In this document: positions 24,027-32,063 of the stretch, piece after piece | Numbering within the stretch: position 1 is the stretch's first letter | Layout of the letters: each line of letters starts with the position of its first letter | NCBI GenBank assembly: GCA_017403985.1 | Contig: JAFRDE010000006.1 | Span: 1-37,435, forward strand | Source: Ruminococcus sp. | GTDB taxonomy: Bacteria; Bacillota; Clostridia; Oscillospirales; Acutalibacteraceae | Reading direction: 5' to 3' | Length of the DNA stretch: 37,435 bases | The notes under the pieces: model-generated | The model's database searches: none | The model's input: the letters and a program-made list of their open reading frames with translations, nothing else | Told to the model about the DNA's origin: nothing | Program-made: the position numbers and the translations under genes

Positions 24027-24935
24027 ATGAATTCATTTCTCCCTGAGGGAAAGAGGAGCTATAACGCCGCCGTCGGCTCGTACGAGGGTCTGAAAAGAGC
24101 GATGGAGCGCGGGGATATCTTAGAGGCAAAGGCGCTGTCGTGCGATCAGGAGCATAATCTGAGGGTCGATCTTCCCGGCGTCCGCGGCGTCATCCCGCGT
24201 GAGGAAGGCGCGCTGGGTATCCGCGAGGGAACCGTGCGGGATATTGCGCTGCTGTCGCGTGTCGGCAGGGCGGTGTGCTTTACAGTCAAAGACATCATCA
24301 GCGAAGATAACGGCTTGACGGCGATCCTGTCCCGCGCCGACGCCCAGCAAAAATGCGCGGAACAATATCTGAGTACTCTTTGTCCCGGCGACGTGATCCC
24401 CGCCTGCGTAACGCATCTCGAGCCCTTCGGCGCGTTCTGCGACATCGGCTGCGGGTTGGTCGCGCTGATGCCGATCGATGCCATCTCCGTGTCCCGCATC
24501 GAGCATCCGGATGAACGCTTTACCGTCGGTATGGATATTTTTGCCGTGATCAAATCCATCGTCGGCAGCCGCGTGACGCTCAGCCACAAGGAACTGCTCG
24601 GCACATGGGAGGAGAATATTTCGCGCTTCGCGATAGGGGATACGGTGACCGGCGTGATCCGCTCTATCGAGAATTACGGCGCTTTTGTCGAGCTCGCGCC
24701 GAACCTCGCGGGACTTGCCGAGCTGCGCGACAATATCCATGTCGGCGATACCGCCGCCGTGTACATCAAGAGCATCCTGCCGCAGAAGATGAAGGTCAAG
24801 CTGATCATCATCGATCATTTTCACGAGGATCGCCTGCCCGATGCTCCCGAATACTATATCACAGAGGGACATATCGAAAAGTTCGTCTACTCGCCGCCCG
24901 ACTGCGGCAGGATCATCGAAACGGATTTCGGTTGA
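24027..24935 (+). CDS. S1-repeat RNA-binding protein (short ribosomal protein S1-like)
   Basis: A 302-residue protein with S1-type OB-fold repeats. An N-terminal divergent unit (ILEAKALSCDQEHNLRVDLPGVRGVIP) is followed by clear S1 domains at about residues 115-195 (CPGDVIPACVTHLEPFGAFCDIG) and 200-275 (IGDTVTGVIRSIENYGAFVELAPNLAGL). It resembles short S1-like proteins of Clostridia annotated as 30S protein S1; the role in translation is inferred. AGGAGG precedes the ATG at 24027. No operon partner: rmuC has its own promoter. Confidence 0.85.
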   Translation: MNSFLPEGKRSYNAAVGSYEGLKRAMERGDILEAKALSCDQEHNLRVDLPGVRGVIPREEGALGIREGTVRDIALLSRVGRAVCFTVKDIISEDNGLTAILSRADAQQKCAEQYLSTLCPGDVIPACVTHLEPFGAFCDIGCGLVALMPIDAISVSRIEHPDERFTVGMDIFAVIKSIVGSRVTLSHKELLGTWEENISRFAIGDTVTGVIRSIENYGAFVELAPNLAGLAELRDNIHVGDTAAVYIKSILPQKMKVKLIIIDHFHEDRLPDAPEYYITEGHIEKFVYSPPDCGRIIETDFG

Positions 24936-24971
24936 CGAAAGCCGATGTGACAAAAACAGCCTATCAACGGT

Positions 24972-25001
24972 TTGACACCGAATCGTATTCCATGATAAAA
25001 T
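24972..25001 (+). promoter_or_regulatory. sigma-A-type promoter for rmuC
   Basis: TTGACA (24972-24977), an 18-base spacer and TAAAAT (24996-25001). A family A repeat (GTAGGGGAGGGGCTTGC, about 25020-25045) lies between it and the ATG. Confidence 0.6.
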
Positions 25002-25067
25002 AGCCTCAGTGATAATGGTGTAGGGGAGGGGCTTGCTCCTCCCGCAAATCAATCAGAGAGGTGTATT

Positions 25068-26312
25068 ATGGATACGGTTCAGTTTATCGTCCTTGTCGTT
25101 ATCGGCTTAGCCGGTATCGCCGCGGCGCTGGCGGCGATTATTATAATTCCAAAAAAGAATCAAATCAGCAGTGAAGAGCTTTCCGCCATGCGTACCGAGA
25201 TCGTGACCTCGACCCAGAATTCCGTGAAGAACATGGGCGACATGATCGCGATGAATCAACAGAGCTTTTCCGCTTCTCAAAGCGAAAAGTTCACCCATCT
25301 GGAGCATCGGTTCCAGACTTTTGCCCTCGAAAATGAGCAAAAGCTTGAGAATATCCGCCGCACGATGGAGGAACAGCTTGACGAGATCCGCGAGGACAAC
25401 AATAAGCAGCTCGAAGAGATGCGCGCGACCGTAGACGATAAGCTGCAAAAGACGCTCGAGGAAAAGATGAATCAGAGCTTTGCCCTCGTCAGCGAACGGC
25501 TCGAGCAGGTGTACAAGGGACTCGGCGAAATGCAGACCCTCGCCGTCGGCGTCGGCGACCTGAAAAAGGTGCTCAGTAACGTCAAGACCCGTGGTATCGT
25601 CGGCGAGATCCAGCTCGGCGCGATCCTCGAAGAGATCCTCACGCCCGACCAGTACGATACCAACGTCGTCACCAAACCCGGTTCGCGCGATGTGGTAGAG
25701 TTCGCGATCAAGCTGCCCGCGAGCGACGACGGCTTCATTTATCTGCCGATCGACAGCAAGTTCCCCGGCGACAGCTATGCCGCCCTGCGCGACGCGTACG
25801 AAAGCGGCTCCAAGGAAGAGATAGACGCCGCGGCAAAGGCGCTGACCGTCACCATCCGCCGCGAGGCGAAGGATATCCGCGATAAGTATATCTCCCCGCC
25901 CGACACCACCGAGTTCGCCGTGATGTTCCTGCCTTTCGAGGGCTTATACAGCGAGGTCGTCAACCGCGGTATGATCGAGGTTTTACAGCGAGACTACAAG
26001 GTCGTGATCGCGGGACCGTCCACGATGGCGGCGCTGCTCAATTCCATCCGCATGGGCTTCAAGACCCTCGCCGTCCAGAAGCGTTCCGCCGAGGTCTGGA
26101 AGCTGTTAGGCTCCGTGAAAAGCGAGTTCGAGACCTTCAACGCCGTTCTTCTCGCGACGCAGGCGAAGCTCGATCAGGCGAACAAGGAGCTCGATAAGCT
26201 CGTCGGCGTGCGCTCGCGCCAGATCAGCCGCAAGCTCGCCGCCGTCGAGAGCAACGACGCGCCTGTCAGCGCTTATTTTTCTCCAACAGAAAATTATTCC
26301 GAAGGAGAATGA
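25068..26312 (+). CDS. rmuC: DNA recombination protein RmuC
   Basis: A 414-residue protein: an N-terminal membrane helix (FIVLVVIGLAGIAAALAAIIII), a long coiled coil (about 60-150), then the RmuC nuclease-like domain (VKTRGIVGEIQLGAILEEIL; VVEFAIKLP; YLPIDSKFPGDSY; VMFLPFEGLYSEV; GPSTMAALLNSIRMGFKTLA). In E. coli RmuC limits inversions at short inverted repeats. That is suggestive given how many inverted repeats this window contains, but the link is speculation. AGAGAGG precedes the ATG. Confidence 0.95.
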   Translation: MDTVQFIVLVVIGLAGIAAALAAIIIIPKKNQISSEELSAMRTEIVTSTQNSVKNMGDMIAMNQQSFSASQSEKFTHLEHRFQTFALENEQKLENIRRTMEEQLDEIREDNNKQLEEMRATVDDKLQKTLEEKMNQSFALVSERLEQVYKGLGEMQTLAVGVGDLKKVLSNVKTRGIVGEIQLGAILEEILTPDQYDTNVVTKPGSRDVVEFAIKLPASDDGFIYLPIDSKFPGDSYAALRDAYESGSKEEIDAAAKALTVTIRREAKDIRDKYISPPDTTEFAVMFLPFEGLYSEVVNRGMIEVLQRDYKVVIAGPSTMAALLNSIRMGFKTLAVQKRSAEVWKLLGSVKSEFETFNAVLLATQAKLDQANKELDKLVGVRSRQISRKLAAVESNDAPVSAYFSPTENYSEGE

Positions 26313-26327
26313 TAATTTTGTATTCCG

Positions 26328-26500
26328 TAGGGGACGGCGCTTGCGGCGTCCCGCACGTTTGTCACTATCTCTCTCAACCGCGAAGCATATGAAGCATTTC
26401 CGAGGCTCCCTTTGGGAAAGGGAGCTGTATGCAAAGCAGACTGAGGAATTGCATTGATTGTTTGAGGCGAAGCCGAGTATCCTTTCCCAAAGGAAGGCTT
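26328..26500. repeat. family A and family B repeats upstream of sigG
   Basis: GTAGGGGACGGCGCTTGCGG (family A, 26328) is followed by GGCTCCCTTTGGGAAAGGGAGC (26404-26425), GAGGAATTGCATTGATTG and CCTTTCCCAAAGGAAGG (family B). No gene is seen between rmuC and sigG. Confidence 0.7.
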
Positions 26501-26536
26501 ATAGACGCTCTGCTTCATTATTCAAGTATGAAACTG

Positions 26537-26578
26537 TCCCTCCGTGACAATACTATTCACAGTATTATCATGGAGGGA
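26537..26578 (+). promoter_or_regulatory. long leader hairpin covering the sigG ribosome-binding site
   Basis: TCCCTCCGTGACAATACT (26537-26554), a 6-base loop and AGTATTATCATGGAGGGA (26561-26578) pair over 18 positions with one G-U and one C-A. The 3' arm contains the sigG Shine-Dalgarno GGAGGG (26572-26577), 5 bases before the TTG start, so the hairpin should lower translation. Confidence 0.8.
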
Positions 26579-26582
26579 TTCT

Positions 26583-27365
26583 TTGTTATACAACAAGGTC
26601 GAGCTGTGCGGCGTCGATACCGCCCGCCTGCCCGTGCTCAGCGAGGAACAAAAGCATGATCTTTTATTAAAGATGCACTGCGGCACGCCCGAGGAACGCA
26701 AAAAAGCGCGTGAGGAAATGATCAGCGGCAACCTGCGTCTGGTGCTCAGCGTGATCCAGCGCTTCACCGGCAGGGGAGAGAACCTCGACGATCTGTTTCA
26801 GGTCGGCGTGATCGGACTGATCAAAGCGATCGACAACTTTGACGTTAGCCTTGACGTCCGCTTTTCCACCTACGGCGTTCCGATGATCATGGGCGAGCTG
26901 CGCCGCCACCTGCGTGACAGCTCCAGCCTGAGGATCTCGCGCTCCATGCGCGATACCGCCTACCACGCGATGCGAGCGAAGGAGGAGCTGACGATTCAGC
27001 TTAACCGCGAGCCGACTGTCGAGGAGATCGCCGCCGCGATCGACAGCGATAAGGAAAGCGTCGTGCTGGCGCTCGAGGCGATCGTGGAGCCCGTGTCGCT
27101 GTATGAACCGGTCTTTTCCGACGGTGCGGATACCGTCTATGTGATGGATCAGGTGGGGGATAAGAGCGACGATAAAGACTGGCTGGAGGAGATCGCCTTC
27201 AAGGAGGCGTTAAAGAAGCTCTCCGACCGTGAAAAGCGCATACTCTCCCTGCGCTATTTCAAGGGAAAGACACAAACCGAGGTAGCCGAAGAAATCGGAA
27301 TTTCCCAGGCGCAGGTCAGCCGCATCGAAAAAGGCGCGATCGACAGCATCAAGAGGGAATTATAG
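26583..27365 (+). CDS. sigG: forespore sporulation sigma factor SigG
   Basis: A 260-residue sigma-70 family protein, the normal SigG length. The start LYNKVELCGVDTARLPVL is the SigG signature. Region 2 contains GNLRLVLSVIQRF and DDLFQVGVIGLIKAIDNFD; region 4 ends with the helix-turn-helix KTQTEVAEEIGISQAQVSRIEKGAI. SigG drives late forespore genes after engulfment. The start is a TTG at 26583, 5 bases after GGAGGG, inside a long hairpin; no in-frame ATG fits. It is monocistronic here, without sigE or spoIIGA beside it. Confidence 0.93.
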   Translation: MLYNKVELCGVDTARLPVLSEEQKHDLLLKMHCGTPEERKKAREEMISGNLRLVLSVIQRFTGRGENLDDLFQVGVIGLIKAIDNFDVSLDVRFSTYGVPMIMGELRRHLRDSSSLRISRSMRDTAYHAMRAKEELTIQLNREPTVEEIAAAIDSDKESVVLALEAIVEPVSLYEPVFSDGADTVYVMDQVGDKSDDKDWLEEIAFKEALKKLSDREKRILSLRYFKGKTQTEVAEEIGISQAQVSRIEKGAIDSIKREL

Positions 27366-27420
27366 TTTTTTCTCACGCTATTCACCATTATGATGATATA
27401 CGGTAGTCGAAAGCACAAAA

Positions 27421-27445
27421 AATGCTCCCCATGTCGGGGAGCATT
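27421..27445 (-). terminator. terminator after the aquaporin gene
   Basis: AATGCTCCCC and GGGGAGCATT form a 10-bp stem. On the minus strand it is followed by TTTTGTGC, fitting the aquaporin gene that ends at 27463. Confidence 0.82.
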
Positions 27446-27462
27446 CCTTATATGCGTATTGA

Positions 27463-28140
27463 TTATTCAGCTTCCTTGGATTTGATCAGACCCTTGAATA
27501 CGAGAGCTGCAAGCGCGCCGCCTACCAGCGGAGCTACCAAGAATACCCAGTAAACCGTCAGAGCCGAAGCGTCGCCGGTGAACGCCTTGATCAGAGCGGG
27601 ACCGAAGGAACGCGCAGGGTTGACGGAGGTGCCGGTGAAGTAGATGCCGAAGATGTGTACGAGCGTCAGGGTGAAGCCGATGACCAGACCCGCGAATTTC
27701 TCATACTTCTTCTTGGAGCAAACGCTCAGGATGACCAGCACGAATACGAAGGTCAGGATGCACTCGATGACCAGCGACTTGAGGATGCTGTCATTGAACA
27801 GACCGTTGGTGCCGAGGCTGGTGTCGAAGCCTACCAGAGCGCCCAGAACGGCAGCGCCCGCGGTAGCGCCCAGGAACTGAGCGATGATGTAGATGAAGAA
27901 CTCGCCTACGGTCATGCCGCCTGTCAGCAGAACGCCGAGGGATACCGCCGGGTTGATGTGGCAGCCGGATACGTTGCCGATGGAGTACGCCATCGCGACG
28001 ATGACCAGACCGAACGCAACAGCCGTCAGCGCATAGGCGACGTCAGGGCTGTCGGTGGCGCAGCCGAGCACGGTAGCGGTACCGCACGCGAACAGTACCA
28101 GCACGAAGGTGCCGATAAATTCAGCAAAGAATTTTTTCAT
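27463..28140 (-). CDS. MIP family channel, aquaporin Z-like
   Basis: A 225-residue channel with six transmembrane helices and the two NPA loops: SGCHINPAVSLG and TSVNPARSFGPAL. The second loop region (LVHIFGIYFTGTSVNPARS), with His in helix 5 and Arg after NPA, matches water-selective aquaporins better than glycerol facilitators (which have a GFAMNPARD-type motif). It probably allows fast water flux. The ATG at 28140 follows AAGGAGAG; upstream in-frame sequence is leader. It has its own promoter and an inverted-repeat candidate operator. Confidence 0.92.
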   Translation of the reverse strand: MKKFFAEFIGTFVLVLFACGTATVLGCATDSPDVAYALTAVAFGLVIVAMAYSIGNVSGCHINPAVSLGVLLTGGMTVGEFFIYIIAQFLGATAGAAVLGALVGFDTSLGTNGLFNDSILKSLVIECILTFVFVLVILSVCSKKKYEKFAGLVIGFTLTLVHIFGIYFTGTSVNPARSFGPALIKAFTGDASALTVYWVFLVAPLVGGALAALVFKGLIKSKEAE

Positions 28141-28171
28141 GTTTTTCTCTCCTTTTAAAATGTTTTCCCGA

Positions 28172-28184
28172 TGACAAAATGTCA
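28172..28184. promoter_or_regulatory. candidate operator in the aquaporin leader
   Basis: TGACA-AAA-TGTCA is a perfect inverted repeat directly downstream of the -10 box, a position suited to a repressor. The regulator is unknown. Confidence 0.4.
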
Positions 28185-28192
28185 CTGTCATT

Positions 28193-28221
28193 ATCATACC
28201 AAAGGAATTGTGCGAAATCAA
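28193..28221 (-). promoter_or_regulatory. sigma-A-type promoter for the aquaporin gene
   Basis: On the minus strand: TTGATT (28221-28216), a 17-base spacer and TATGAT (28198-28193). Confidence 0.78.
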
Positions 28222-28257
28222 TAAAAAAAGATAATTGTAACAACATTTTTATCTGTT

Positions 28258-28836
28258 TTATACAGTAATGACACCTGTGTAACCAAATATGATCCCGACG
28301 ACCGCCGACCCGACGATGATCAGGATCGGATTGAGCTTTTTGTACAGCAGTAAGAACAGCGCGACCGCGAAGATCCCGAGGCTGACATAGATGTTCGCGG
28401 ATTGGAACGCCACAATATTAATTCCTTTAGAGAAAAATATTTCTTTGCCGACGCTCAGCACCGTCGCGGCGATCAAGCCGACGACCGTCGCCTTCAGCCC
28501 CAGCATTGCGCCCTGCACCAGGCGGTTCTCCTTGATTTTCTCATAGACCTTCGCGATCAGGATGATGATGATGAACGGCGGCAGGACGAGCCCTAAGGTC
28601 GCCAGTACCGCGCCTAAGATGCCGCCTACCTCGCTGCCGATGTAGGTGGAGATGTTCACGGCGAAGGCGCCGGGGGTGCTTTCCGATACGGCGATGAAGT
28701 CGACCAGCTCCTCGGTGGTCATCCAGCCGTGCGCGAGGACGGTCTCCTCGATGAAGGGGATCATCGCGTAGCCGCCGCCGAAGGTCAGCGCGCCCATCTT
28801 GAAGAATTCGAGAAACAGCAGCAGATAAACGCTCAT
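28258..28836 (-). CDS. chromate transporter-like protein, single-domain subunit 2
   Basis: A 192-residue membrane protein with one CHR domain: MGALTFGGGYAMIPFIEETV, a SESTPGAFAVNISTYIG loop, and about five hydrophobic segments. Short CHR proteins usually occur as pairs encoded side by side and act together, in place of the long two-domain ChrA. Chromate efflux is proven only for some members, so the substrate here is uncertain. Its ATG overlaps the stop of the upstream partner by 4 bases (ATGA). Confidence 0.88.
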   Translation of the reverse strand: MSVYLLLFLEFFKMGALTFGGGYAMIPFIEETVLAHGWMTTEELVDFIAVSESTPGAFAVNISTYIGSEVGGILGAVLATLGLVLPPFIIIILIAKVYEKIKENRLVQGAMLGLKATVVGLIAATVLSVGKEIFFSKGINIVAFQSANIYVSLGIFAVALFLLLYKKLNPILIIVGSAVVGIIFGYTGVITV

Positions 28837-29396
28837 AGCTTCTTACCCGCCTTTCCCGCAATCAGCGACGCCGCCAGTCCGATGACCGCCGCGCCGACGA
28901 TGACGATGATGACGTTGCAGGAGAAGAAAGCGACCGCCGCGAAGGACGCCGCCATGATGATGTAGGCGATGATGTTCTTCGGGCATTTTTTGAACATGGA
29001 AACGACCGCCTTGACCAGCAGCGCCAGCACACCCGCGCGGATGCCGAAGAAAGCGTATTTGATGACCTGCATCTGTTCAAATGCCCGGAGGAACAGCGAG
29101 ATCAGGTAGATGATGATAAAGCTCGGCAGCACCACGCCGAAGGTCGCGCAGAACGCGCCGAACACACCCGCCAGCCGGTAGCCGATGAACGTCGCGGCAC
29201 AGATGGCGATCGGGCCCGGGGTGGTCTCGGAGATCGCGACGACCTCCAGAAGATCGTCGCCGCAGATCCAGCCTTTTTTCTCGGATATTTCATGCTCGAT
29301 GATCGGGATCATCGCGTAGCCGCCGCCGAAGGTCACCACACCGATCTTCATAAAGGTGAGGAAGAGGCTTAGGTAAAGTTTGATCTTTTTTTTCAT
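28833..29396 (-). CDS. chromate transporter-like protein, single-domain subunit 1
   Basis: A 187-residue paralogue of the following gene: MKIGVVTFGGGYAMIPIIEHEI, SETTPGPIAICAATFIGYRLAG, and a hydrophobic C-terminal half. The two N-terminal TFGGGYAMIP motifs are identical. The start at 29396 (behind AAGGAAT) is preferred to 29471, which would translate the inverted repeat upstream. The pair is probably one transcription unit of two genes. Confidence 0.88.
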   Translation of the reverse strand: MKKKIKLYLSLFLTFMKIGVVTFGGGYAMIPIIEHEISEKKGWICGDDLLEVVAISETTPGPIAICAATFIGYRLAGVFGAFCATFGVVLPSFIIIYLISLFLRAFEQMQVIKYAFFGIRAGVLALLVKAVVSMFKKCPKNIIAYIIMAASFAAVAFFSCNVIIVIVGAAVIGLAASLIAGKAGKKL

Positions 29397-29411
29397 AGGG
29401 ATATTCCTTAA

Positions 29412-29528
29412 TAATTGAAAACTGAAGATTGAAAACTTAAAAATGAATAATGAAGGGCGGGACACCCGCACCCGTATGATAGAAGCATTATTATCCGGCC
29501 TTTCAGTTTTAAGTTTTCATTTTTCAGT
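29412..29528. repeat. inverted AT-rich repeat block upstream of the chromate pair
   Basis: TTGAAAACTGAAGATTGAAA (29415 on) is an imperfect inverted match of the TTTCAGTTTTAAGTTTTCAT block at about 29501-29520. GGGCGGGACACCCGCACCCG lies between and resembles the GGCGGGCTCTGCCCGCACCC block at 21837. Confidence 0.6.
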
Positions 29529-29544
29529 AAATCCGAAGGATTCA

Positions 29545-29727
29545 TCAGTTCTGCTTCTCCACGATCTTATAATCGTCGGAAAAGCGGAAGTACGGGCAGC
29601 TCGAATCGCTTCCGCTCATGAACCGCGCCAGATCATCCTCGTCGAGATTGACCTCGCACTCATAGTCGTCGAACGCTTCGTTATAGTTATAATACGCGCA
29701 GAATTCACAGCTTGATTTTCCCGCCAT
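29545..29727 (-). CDS. small Cys-containing protein (DUF6472-like)
   Basis: A 60-residue acidic protein with CEFCAYY near the N-terminus, one Cys in YECEVN and another in SSCPYFRF. The four-Cys spacing suggests a small metal site. I recall a conserved clostridial family of this form (DUF6472), but function is unknown. It has a good sigma-A promoter in the divergent region shared with the flavodiiron gene. Confidence 0.72.
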   Translation of the reverse strand: MAGKSSCEFCAYYNYNEAFDDYECEVNLDEDDLARFMSGSDSSCPYFRFSDDYKIVEKQN

Positions 29728-29766
29728 GGTAACACATCCTGATTGTTGAAATGTAATTGTTTATTT

Positions 29767-29795
29767 AGTATAACAAAATAGTAAAATATTTTCAA
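29767..29795 (-). promoter_or_regulatory. promoter for the small Cys-containing protein
   Basis: On the minus strand: TTGAAA (29795-29790), a 17-base spacer and TATACT (29772-29767). Confidence 0.72.
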
Positions 29796-29802
29796 TATGT
29801 TG

Positions 29803-29831
29803 TTGCAATTTAACGAGAATTCCTATATACT
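29803..29831 (+). promoter_or_regulatory. promoter for the flavodiiron fusion
   Basis: TTGCAA (29803-29808), a 17-base spacer and TATACT (29826-29831). It is only 8 bases from the divergent promoter, so a regulator could act on both. Confidence 0.7.
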
Positions 29832-29862
29832 TATGATAACAAATTTTAGGGAGATGATACCC

Positions 29863-31653
29863 ATGTTTATTACCAATGATATCAAGTACATCGGCGTTAA
29901 CGACCACGATATCGACCTGTTCGAGGGCCAGTATATCGTGCCCAACGGTATGGCGTATAATTCCTACGCTATCGTAGACAATAAAATCGCGATCATGGAC
30001 ACCGTCGATCAGCGCTTCGGCGATCAGTGGCTGGAGAATATCAAGGCGGCTTTGGGCGGCAGAAAGCCCGATTACCTTGTCGTACAGCACATGGAGCCCG
30101 ACCACAGCGCGAATATCGACGTTTTCCTGAAAGCCTATCCCGAGGCGACCGTCGTATCCTCCGTCAAGGCGTTTAACATGATGATGAATTTCTTCGGCAC
30201 CGATTACGCCGACAGACGCATCGTCGTCAAAGAGGGCGATACCCTCGAGCTCGGCAAGCATGTGCTGAACTTCGTGGGCGCTCCCATGGTCCACTGGCCC
30301 GAGGTCCTGATGACCTACGACAGCGCCGATAAGGTGCTGTTCGCCGCCGACGGCTTCGGCAAGTTCGGCGCGCTGGACGTCGAAGAGGATTGGGCGTGTG
30401 AAGCCCGCCGCTACTATATCGGCATCGTCGGCAAATACGGCAAGCAGGTTCAGGCTGTCCTGAAAAAGGCGGCAGGGCTCGATATTCAGATCATCTGCCC
30501 GCTGCACGGTCCCGTGCTTTCCGAGAACCTCGGCTATTACCTCGATCTGTACAACACATGGTCGTCCTACGGCGTAGAGTCCGAGGGCATCATGATCGCC
30601 TATACCTCCGTTTACGGCCACACCAAGAAAGCGGTCGAGATCCTCGCCGAAAAGCTGCGCGAGGCAGGCTGCCCCAAGGTCGTCGTCAACGACCTCGCCC
30701 GCGAGGATATGGCGGAGTGCGTGGAGGACGCCTTCCGTTACGGCAAGATCGTTCTCGCCACCACCACCTATAACGCGGAGATCTTCCCGTTCATGCGCGA
30801 GTTCATCAATCACCTCACCGAGCGCAATTTCCAGAACAAGACCGTTGCGTTCATCGAGAACGGCTCATGGGCGCCTCTCGCCGAAAAGGTCATGCGCAAG
30901 ATGCTCGAGGGCTGCCAGAAGATCACCTATACCGACAACAACGTCCATATCAAGTCCGCGCTGAACGACCTCAACATGGAAGAGATCGACGCGCTGGTTG
31001 AAGAGCTGACCATGGATTATGTCGCCCACGACAGCGAGAAAGCGGATAAGAACGACCTTACAGCGCTGTTCAACATCGGCTACGGTCTGTATGTCGTCAC
31101 CGCGCGCGACGGCGCGAAGGACAACGGCTGCATCGTCAACACCGTTTCTCAGGTCACCAACACCCCCAACCGCATCGCGGTCTGCATCAATAAAAAGAAC
31201 CTGACCCACGATATGGTCTTAAAGACCGGCGTCATGAACGTCAACTGCCTGTCTACCGACGCGCCGTTCAGCGTGTTCGAGCACTTCGGCTTCCAGAGCG
31301 GCAGAGATGTTAACAAGATCGTCGGCGACGGCATCCTCCGCTCCGACAACGGCGTATCCTTCCTCGGCATGTACATCAACAGCTTCATGTCCCTGAAGGT
31401 CGAGCAGACCGTCGACCTCGATACCCACACGATGTTCATCTGCGCCGTCACCGAGGCGCGCGTCATCACCGACGTCGAGACCATGACCTATACCTATTAC
31501 CAGAACAACGTCAAGCCCAAGCCCGAGACCGACGGCAAGAAGGGCTGGGTCTGCAAGGTTTGCGGCTATGTCTTTGAGGGCGAGGACCTGCCCGACGACT
31601 TCATCTGCCCGCTGTGCAAGCACGGCGTAGCGGACTTTGAGCCGATCGAATGA
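29863..31653 (+). CDS. flavodiiron protein fused to flavin reductase and rubredoxin domains
   Basis: A 596-residue protein with four parts. (1) A metallo-beta-lactamase-like diiron domain (1-245): ligands in HMEPDH (His76, Glu78, Asp80, His81), then MVHWPE, AADGFG and CPLHGP. (2) A flavodoxin domain (about 250-390; IAYTSVYGHTKKAVEIL). (3) A flavin reductase-like FMN domain (about 400-550; GYGLYVVTA, FSVFEHFGFQSG). (4) A C-terminal rubredoxin (VCKVCGYVFEG, CPLCKHG). Flavodiiron proteins reduce O2 to water or NO to N2O; the extra domains should deliver electrons within one chain. All diiron ligands are present. The ATG at 29863 follows AGGGAG. A free rubredoxin gene follows 193 bases later. Confidence 0.95.
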   Translation: MFITNDIKYIGVNDHDIDLFEGQYIVPNGMAYNSYAIVDNKIAIMDTVDQRFGDQWLENIKAALGGRKPDYLVVQHMEPDHSANIDVFLKAYPEATVVSSVKAFNMMMNFFGTDYADRRIVVKEGDTLELGKHVLNFVGAPMVHWPEVLMTYDSADKVLFAADGFGKFGALDVEEDWACEARRYYIGIVGKYGKQVQAVLKKAAGLDIQIICPLHGPVLSENLGYYLDLYNTWSSYGVESEGIMIAYTSVYGHTKKAVEILAEKLREAGCPKVVVNDLAREDMAECVEDAFRYGKIVLATTTYNAEIFPFMREFINHLTERNFQNKTVAFIENGSWAPLAEKVMRKMLEGCQKITYTDNNVHIKSALNDLNMEEIDALVEELTMDYVAHDSEKADKNDLTALFNIGYGLYVVTARDGAKDNGCIVNTVSQVTNTPNRIAVCINKKNLTHDMVLKTGVMNVNCLSTDAPFSVFEHFGFQSGRDVNKIVGDGILRSDNGVSFLGMYINSFMSLKVEQTVDLDTHTMFICAVTEARVITDVETMTYTYYQNNVKPKPETDGKKGWVCKVCGYVFEGEDLPDDFICPLCKHGVADFEPIE

Positions 31654-31770
31654 CGCGCGCGTCTTAGTCCGCCTTTTGAAACGTTGACCGATTCGGTGCC
31701 GTTATCAACGGCGCGGACAAGCGTGTCTGTATCTGTAGCGATCTAAATTACGTTTGAAGTAAAAATATCA

Positions 31771-31817
31771 TTCCCTCTTTGTGGGATTGCCACGGCGATA
31801 AATCGCCTCGCAATGAC
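31771..31817. repeat. right half of a family C element before rubredoxin
   Basis: CCTCTTTGTGGGATTGCCACGG ends with CCTCGCAATGAC; only one half of the palindrome is present. It ends 30 bases before the rubredoxin ATG. Confidence 0.7.
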
Positions 31818-31846
31818 ATAAGGAGGAGTTGAAAAGGAGAAAAACT

Positions 31847-31984
31847 ATGAAAAAGTATGTATGCGACGTATGCGGTTATGTCTATGACCCCGAAGAGAAC
31901 AACGGCGTAGCGTTCGAGGATCTTCCCGACGATTTCACCTGCCCCCTCTGCGGCGTAGGCAAAGAAGATTTTTCTGAGGAATAA
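31847..31984 (+). CDS. rubredoxin
   Basis: A 45-residue protein: [20 protein letters not shown], then [20 protein letters not shown]. The two CxxC pairs (Cys6/Cys9 and Cys32/Cys35) bind one iron. It is slightly shorter than the usual 50-54 residues. It carries electrons in the cytoplasm, probably to the upstream flavodiiron fusion or to peroxidases. The ribosome-binding site is AAAAGGAG. The gene is often missed because of its size. Confidence 0.96.
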   Translation: MKKYVCDVCGYVYDPEENNGVAFEDLPDDFTCPLCGVGKEDFSEE

Positions 31985-32003
31985 TCGTACATTAAGCAAA
32001 ATG

Positions 32004-32031
32004 AGCCCTGCGGAAATCCCGCAGGGCTTTT
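32004..32031. terminator. bidirectional terminator between rubredoxin and trpB2
   Basis: AGCCCTGCGG and CCGCAGGGCT form a 10-bp stem with TTTT on the right and AAAA on the left, between two convergent genes. Confidence 0.88.
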
Positions 32032-32063
32032 GCTATACCTTTTGATAATATGATAATGAACGA

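Noticed and set aside
26400-26536. Sigma-F or sigma-G promoter before sigG
   Set aside because: Partial -10 matches (such as CATTATT at 26516) have no -35 box at the right distance; most of the region is repeat sequence.
29761-30813. 350-codon open frame on the minus strand
   Set aside because: It lies opposite the diiron and flavodoxin domains of the flavodiiron fusion, which is certain.
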